Part shown: positions 58,745 through 64,000 of the stretch, in pieces
How positions within the stretch are numbered: the stretch's first letter is position 1
How the letters are laid out: each line of letters opens with the position of its first letter
Assembly (NCBI GenBank): GCA_038380435.1
Contig: JAWZYU010000019.1
Coordinates: 18,687,801 to 18,751,800 of the forward strand
Direction: 5' to 3'
Length of the DNA: 64,000 nt
From: Ryuthela nishihirai
Lineage: Eukaryota > Arthropoda > Arachnida > Araneae > Heptathelidae
Notes under the pieces: model-generated
Database searches by the model: none
Told to the model about the DNA's origin: nothing
What the model saw: the letters and a program-made list of their open reading frames with translations, nothing else
Program-made: the position numbers and the translations under genes

Positions 58745-59600
58745 GATGAAATATAAAAAAGCAAGTATTATCGCCCATTATGTTAGAGCCTACAGATTTT
58801 GCTCTCAACGAAAAACACAACAAGAAGAATTACAGTACATTCGGAAAACTGCAAAAGAATAGGGTACCCAGGTGATTTACTGCAAAAATGTGAAAAAGCT
58901 GTGAAATATACAGTAAATAGGGATACCCAACCAAATCCGCAGCAAATACAAAATAAAAATCAATATGCTATTAGTTTTCCTTACATGGAAACTATAACTA
59001 AATCACTTGAAAACTCTTTAAGTAAACATAATATTATATTACCCAGTACCATTACCCACTCTATTAAAAATTTAGTTTTAAATGATAGAGATCCGAAACC
59101 CCCCACAAGGGGAGTATATGAAGTCGAAATCCCTGATCCTGATAACTTACTGGGGGTAAAAATAAATACATAGGAAAAACATATAGACAATATGAGACAC
59201 GGATGCATGAACATTTCACAGATAGTAGTAAAAAGAACCTTACAACAGTGTTATCAAAAACAATAGTTGAAAACAATATTAAAATTGACAAAATTAATTT
59301 TAAACCCGGAATAGCCCCAAAAACAAAATTTCAATTGCAATATGCCGAGACTTTACATATTCATAAGCATCGTGACGAGATCTGCAATACCGAGATTCCA
59401 CCCCTCCCCTCGGCGTGACATCTCCTGCAGCAGCCTTCATCATGAATTGCGCACGCAGTGGGCTGGGCCAGACTGAAGGCAGCTACTTAAAACACTAACC
59501 TGTTACCATCTCTCTTGCCTGAGGATGCCACGTTATGAGTTCGTGGTGAAACGTGTAGCTTATGAACCTGAGAGGGTCTTGTTTTTAGATGTTTAAAGTT
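58745..59600 (+). pseudogene. Penelope-like element C, 3' part (RT end and GIY-YIG)
   Basis: The relic opens with YKKASIIAHYVRAYRFCS, aligned with the thumb region of element B. It continues with LPSTITHSIKNLVLNDRD and VYEVEIPD. A GIY-YIG-type segment follows (YIGKTYRQYETRMHEHF near 59170, ending CNTEIPPLPSA at 59415). The RT catalytic region is missing (5' truncated) and there are at least two frame breaks. A hammerhead-like hairpin follows at 59518. Confidence 0.8.
59518..59556 (+). other. hammerhead-like motif of Penelope-like element C
   Basis: CCTGAGGATGCCACG, a 9-base loop, CGTGGTGAAACG. CTGAGGA fits the hammerhead core CUGANGA, a G-U-closed 6-bp stem follows after one extra base, and GAAAC comes next. 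Stems I and III were not verified. Confidence 0.5.
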
Positions 59601-60311
59601 CTTAACATTGTGAAAGCAATGGCTTTTGACCTGCGTTAAACAATGGGTCAATATGACATTAGCTGACTTCCAGTAGTTGTGTTACTAAAATCATTTTCAA
59701 GCAGGGGAAAAAGTGCTCATCACCGCATGTGAACTGTTCATTTATTACCTTACGGAAGATACCATTTCCTTGATGTTTTCAACATGTAAAAAAATACATG
59801 CAATTACGTGGCAAAATGCGTCACAGTAAATAACATCTTGCACAAAAGAGATTGAACTGATAAAACCACGAACAACTGGAATCTTAAACCACATTTGAAG
59901 CATCAGTGTTGAATGAAGCTTCTGACCTGGATGTGGAAAATAAAGAAATTCGTCAGTTCATAACCTATATGCACACATTGTAAAACTACAAGAAGAACAT
60001 CTAAGGACTGGTAGCATTTATAATCACCATCTGCAGCATGACATCGTCGCTGAAAATGCAATTGTACCAGCAAAATTGGTAAATGTGTTAATTTTATATG
60101 TAACTCTAGTTGGTCTCTGATTGGAAGAGTTAACTTTGAGTAAATATGTAAAATTGGGGTAATTTTAAGGTGTTATTTAAGTATATTCTATAATTATCAA
60201 TGGTAATGTCCAGCACTTCCATAAGCTTGAAAACTACTCCCTGGAAGAATGTTTTTAACTTTTGTACCACAGCATTATCGTGATATAAAATTATTATTTA
60301 ATTTAACTGTT

Positions 60312-61375
60312 ATTACTAGTTAAGTTTTCCAAAATTAAGCCTTAATTGCATAGTCTCATTCATTTTTTTCATTATATTGCTGTGAAAAAGTCTTGTTAAA
60401 ATTAATATGCTTGTAAATTTGTTAATTTTTTTTATTTTCATAAACTTGGAATTAAATTCTGTTAAATTTGGTACATAATACAACCTATTTCTGTCGAATG
60501 GCTATTTAAAAAAAAATTATAAAGCTGACTTATTTATCTGACTTGGTACAATTGATGAAAAGATGGGCTTTTCTCAAGTATGGTACCAAAAAAAAAAATT
60601 ACAAAACAGGAGAAATATTTACTTGAAACAAGAAATTATTTTTTTTGTTAATCAGAAATAAATACCTTTCTACTCACGTGCATTATAATCATTTCTATTA
60701 TTATTTTTTAAATAAATGTTTATTTGTATTGCCAGATGCATTTTTTTACTACATGACTAAAAAAAGTCCTAGTAAAATAAAACTAGTCGTCTTTTTCGTT
60801 GCAAATTTTATTTTAAAAAAATCCAGAATTAAATGCTGATTGACTTGGCCATAACTCCTTTCATTAGTTATTTGGCAAAAAAGTTCTAAAGTTAAATTTT
60901 TTTTTGGCAGAGCACAGAAAGAAAATAGTTTGGCTTTTGAATGTAAACAGATTTTTTAGGTCTGACACTGGAAGGGTTAAAAAGTACAGGACTTCAAATT
61001 TGATGTTACACTTACATTGTTCTAATGCTTTTTTTTTGCCAATATAGTATAAAAGCCCAAACTAAAATCTAGAAAGCACTACATGTAGAGTATTAAAGAA
61101 TTTGATGACATCAAAAAACCATGTAAATTTAAATTTCCTCTCATAAAATATTTAAGAATGGTCAAACTATGCTATTTGCCAGCAAAATTGCTTCACCTAA
61201 GAAGATTATATAATATATGCCTGAAAATGTTCATATGGTACATCACATGCCTGTATGAAGGATCTGATTACAGTGTAGTTGGAGGTGTTAGAAAGGAACC
61301 AAAATTTATTTTAAGAGTGCATGCAATGCTCAAACCTGTTAGATATAAAAGCAATGCTGAATTTGAATGGCAATG
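60312..61375. other. intron sequence, little recognised
   Basis: GACACTGGAAGGGTTAA near 60963-60979 resembles the terminus of the piggyBac-type MITE family. No matching left end was found. Confidence 0.35.
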
Positions 61376-61379
61376 ATAG

Positions 61380-61965
61380 GCCATTCTGAATGGTCAACCT
61401 ACCAAATCATGATACATGCAGCAATGCAAAATGATGCAGAAATAGTTCGTACATTTTGGAATAGAGGTTACAGGCAACACTCATACTTGTTTCATCTCTG
61501 CAGTCATCACTTCAGATGTAATGATCAACAGATATTGGCCATGAGGACAGATCTTTCACTTTTAGACCAATAAGAGGTATGATAACTCTGACAAAGTTAA
61601 TATCATTATGATTCACTAAATGTTCTTGTCATCTCTTGCTCATTCAACAATGATTCTTGCTCCAGCTTAGAAGTCAATGATGGGCAGATATCACTATGAT
61701 GACAGGCTAGGGAAAGAGCTCAAGTATATTACATTAGGAAATGTCACTGAATGGGGGGCATCATATGCTAGAACAATTATAAACCTCTACTATTCACTGA
61801 TGGTACACTGCTTAACATCAAATGGATAGCATCTTCCACTTTGAAGTAATAAACACCTTCTAAAATATAACACCAGTCATAATCTTACAGCAAGATAATG
61901 TCCTCTTCACATATGTAATAAGTCTTCTACATTACATGTTAACTACTAGGTGTGCAATTTTAATA
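61380..61965 (+). pseudogene. ancient Tc1-like relic (candidate)
   Basis: ILQQDNVLFTYVISLL near 61880-61930 resembles the second catalytic block (QQDN-A-P-H) of Tc1 transposases. The rest is too decayed to align by eye, and no termini were found. Confidence 0.3.
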
Positions 61966-62323
61966 GTGGGCAGTGTAGCTTTATATTTTTCTTAATATTA
62001 GATTATTCACATATACTAAAAAAAAAAATCTGAATATATTTTATTATGGATACAGATATAGGGAAATTACTCTTCCTCTTTCTTTCCTGGTAATAAAATG
62101 GTTAAATGTTAAAAAAAAAGGGCATTTTAATGCCAATTTTCCCATTTTCCTTTGCATTTAAAACTGGTTTCATTAATAGGGTTAATAAATAAACAATAAT
62201 AAAATTATATAAAAAATATTTTTAGCTTAACCATGAACATGATTTGGAAGACTTCATTGAACAATATTAATAAAATTGCAAATATGAATGATGTACTTAA
62301 TATTTATAAGTTCTCATGAATAC
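61966..62323. other. intron sequence, nothing recognised
   Basis: No supported feature. Confidence 0.4.
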
Positions 62324-62483
62324 CTGGATCAACAGAAGACATAACAATATTGTAAAGATCTTCATTTGCTTGATGAAGAACATGTTGTAACAACTGCTGC
62401 TGAACTGCATTGCTCTCAACAACTTGCTTCAGTTGAGCTTCTAAATCCTTGACTGTATTATCTCTTTGTGCTGCTTGAAAGCT
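62324..62483 (-). CDS. internal exon, coiled-coil segment of an unidentified protein
   Basis: A 160-bp minus-strand exon with acceptor GCATTTTTAG and donor GTATTCAT. Open for 53 codons plus one base. The translation starts SFQAAQRDNTVKDLEAQLKQ, continues QQLLQHVLHQANEDLYNIV and ends MSSVDP. Leucines and other hydrophobics recur at 3-4 residue spacing, as in a coiled coil. Its last base completes a codon with the 47-kb exon. No start codon is in the window, so the 5' part of the gene lies further right. Homology was not recognised. Confidence 0.75.
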
Positions 62484-62867
62484 CTAAAAATGCATTACCA
62501 AGTTTTAATTGAATATATACATTAAAAGAGCTTAAATGAGTTCAAGATAAATTATGACAGTTTACATAACAAAACTTAAACTAAATGAATAAATGTCATC
62601 TCTAAGCAAATATTGAATGCTCATTTTCAAAGGGAATGAAGTTTTTACATTTTCTGCTTTTAGTACCCTCTAATTAGTACCATTATTACAGCTGCTGTAT
62701 ACCAGTCCTTTGTTTACTCACTTGTTGTTATACCACACAGCAGAGGTTCTCACTATTATTTCTGGTTAAACAGGTAGTTTTCTTGCACATTCCCAAGACT
62801 TAATACACAACCTAAAACTCATTTAAAATTCTTTAAAACAAGTTTAAAACTACAAGCCCTCCCCCCC
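62484..62867. other. intron sequence, nothing recognised
   Basis: No supported feature. Confidence 0.4.
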
Positions 62868-64000
62868 TCATCAGCTACGTGTTTTATCAACTTTCACTTA
62901 TTGGCATCCTCACTTATTGGCATCATCTCATCTTATTCCCTTCCTCGATGTTATGTGAGTTTAAATACATGTCTTATTGATGTCAGAGTTTATGGCACTT
63001 CATTTGTGCACATCTGCTCATGCAGCAGGAGATTCCATGCCAATGGCAGGGGTGGAATCTCCATGTTGCAGAGTTTATGTTGATTAATGCGAATTAAAAT
63101 ATTTTCAGCAAAAGTGAGTTGATATTTTATTTGTGGTGTTGCTAATGGTCTATATGTAATTTGCTCAATTTTTATGTCATTGTTTAATGTGGTTTGTGTT
63201 AATGCTGTGGTGGGTTGTTTATTTTTAATATCTGTTTGATGTTCTAACATTCTTTGTTCGATATGTTTTCCCTATGTAATTGTTTTTTTCCATTTAATTT
63301 AGAGTAGGGTCAGGAATTTCAATTTCATAACCCCCCCCCCCAATTGGTTTAGTTTGATCTCTATTGTTAATTACCAGTTTTTTGATAGTTTTATTCATAG
63401 TGGTGGGTAATTGCATATCATATTTTTTCAAAATATTTGTTAATGTGTTTGATATGTTTTCTGTATATGGGAAACTATGTACATATGATATGTACAAGAT
63501 TTTTTTTACCTGATTTGGTGTTGGTTATGAGTCTTTTTTAATGTGATACTTAGCGATTTTTTTCCCAACCGTTTAAAGATATAATTGGGGTATCCTGCTT
63601 CATATGCTAATTTCTTTATAAAATTTAACTCTTTCATTATTACTGCAGTATTTGTACAGTACTGAAAAGCTCTTATGAAATAAGGGGTTATTGTGGATTT
63701 TTTTTATATTTTAAGGGATGGGCTGAGTTGTAAGGGATTATATTTGATATATATGTTGGTTTCCGATATACCTCGGTTGTACATTTTTTGTGTTCCTTCT
63801 TCTATATATCTAAATAGGGTAATAAATTCTCTTTTTCTGCTTTGTGTGTAAATTTTATGGTGGGTAATATACCATTAAAAGTGTCTATTAAATCCTGTAA
63901 TTGCTCCATATTATAATTCCAGAAAATTAAAATATCATCGATGTACCTCATGTAAATAGTAGGTTTATTTAACAAAACACAGAGAAAGAGCTGTACATTT
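62868..64000 (-). pseudogene. Penelope-like element D, running off the window
   Basis: From right to left on the minus strand: the catalytic box RYIDDILIFW (YIDD at 63934-63945), LPTIKFTHKAEKE, LLPYLDI, and YRKPTYISNIIPYNS. A thumb region follows with a stop near 63525, then LPTTMNKTIKKLVINNRD and a Gly-encoding G run before YEIEIPD (63328-63345). A GIY-YIG-type end is last (EHQTDIKNK to CNMEIPPLPLAW near 63030). At least three frame breaks. The 3' flank at 62868-62922 carries a degenerate form of the hairpin-GAAA motif with a partial tandem duplication of CCAATAAGTGAGGATG. The N-terminal RT lies outside. Confidence 0.85.

Larger units (their letters stand above)
58640..60311. repeat. inverted repeat pair enclosing Penelope-like element C
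   Basis: 58640-58713 and 60239-60311 are complements over about 75 bp with few differences (ATCACGATAATGC and GGTACAAAAGTTAAAAACAT). They bracket element C. They may be its terminal inverted repeats, as in element A, or the ends of an older host element. Confidence 0.7.

Overview
The window is eukaryotic (metazoan) nuclear DNA. It is AT-rich, has no operon-like gene packing, and contains spliced exons, solo LTRs, SINEs, Penelope-like elements, RTE-type LINEs and several Tc1/mariner families. The mix, especially a DD41D mariner whose N-terminus resembles transposases common in insects and other arthropods, suggests an arthropod. This is inference; no species can be named. Almost everything recognisable is mobile DNA inside or around one host gene.

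Host gene. Four short minus-strand exons with good splice signals and matching phases (62324-62483, 47237-47285, 16279-16333, 4600-4796) join into one open frame of about 155 codons. The frame has a coiled-coil part, then a basic linker, then an acidic tail. A possible last coding exon ends at 1106-1112. The product was not recognised. A weak plus-strand terminal exon candidate sits at 517-690, so two genes may converge near the left edge.

Left part (1-18 kb): a minus-strand Tc1 relic (1.84-2.87 kb), three SINE pieces, a ~265-bp tandem repeat (6.4-7.3 kb), a deleted Tc1 element (7594-8522), an inverted/direct RTE relic carrying a solo LTR (8.97-11.04 kb), a foldback element (11.7-12.3 kb), and a Tc1 element (12416-14983) interrupted by a GC-rich insert of unknown origin.

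Middle (18-45 kb): a decayed, heavily nested RTE copy (18.2-25.5 kb) with a foldback element, tandem repeats, a solo LTR, a SINE and a gag-protease LTR fragment inside it. Then come a near full-length RTE (26.1-29.7 kb), two nested Penelope-like elements (30.5-34.1 kb), nested SINEs, and a Tc1 relic split by a piggyBac-type MITE at TTAA. A mariner (37411-38735) follows, then a second near full-length RTE on the minus strand (40.16-43.99 kb) that lies inside another copy of the same MITE.

Right part (45-64 kb): a mariner with its DD41D triad preserved and long inverted repeats (47448-48915), a deleted relative abutting it, paired tRNA-derived SINEs, an exact 402-bp duplication, a 79-bp minimal MITE, two foldback elements, another deleted Tc1 element, and two more Penelope-like copies, the last running off the right edge.

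The best-supported unusual points are: the reading frame that closes across the TTAA site; minisatellites in inverted orientation within two RTE copies; the hammerhead-like motif downstream of three Penelope-like copies; the GC-rich insert with an 18-bp direct repeat; and host exons hidden in a 58-kb stretch of transposons.
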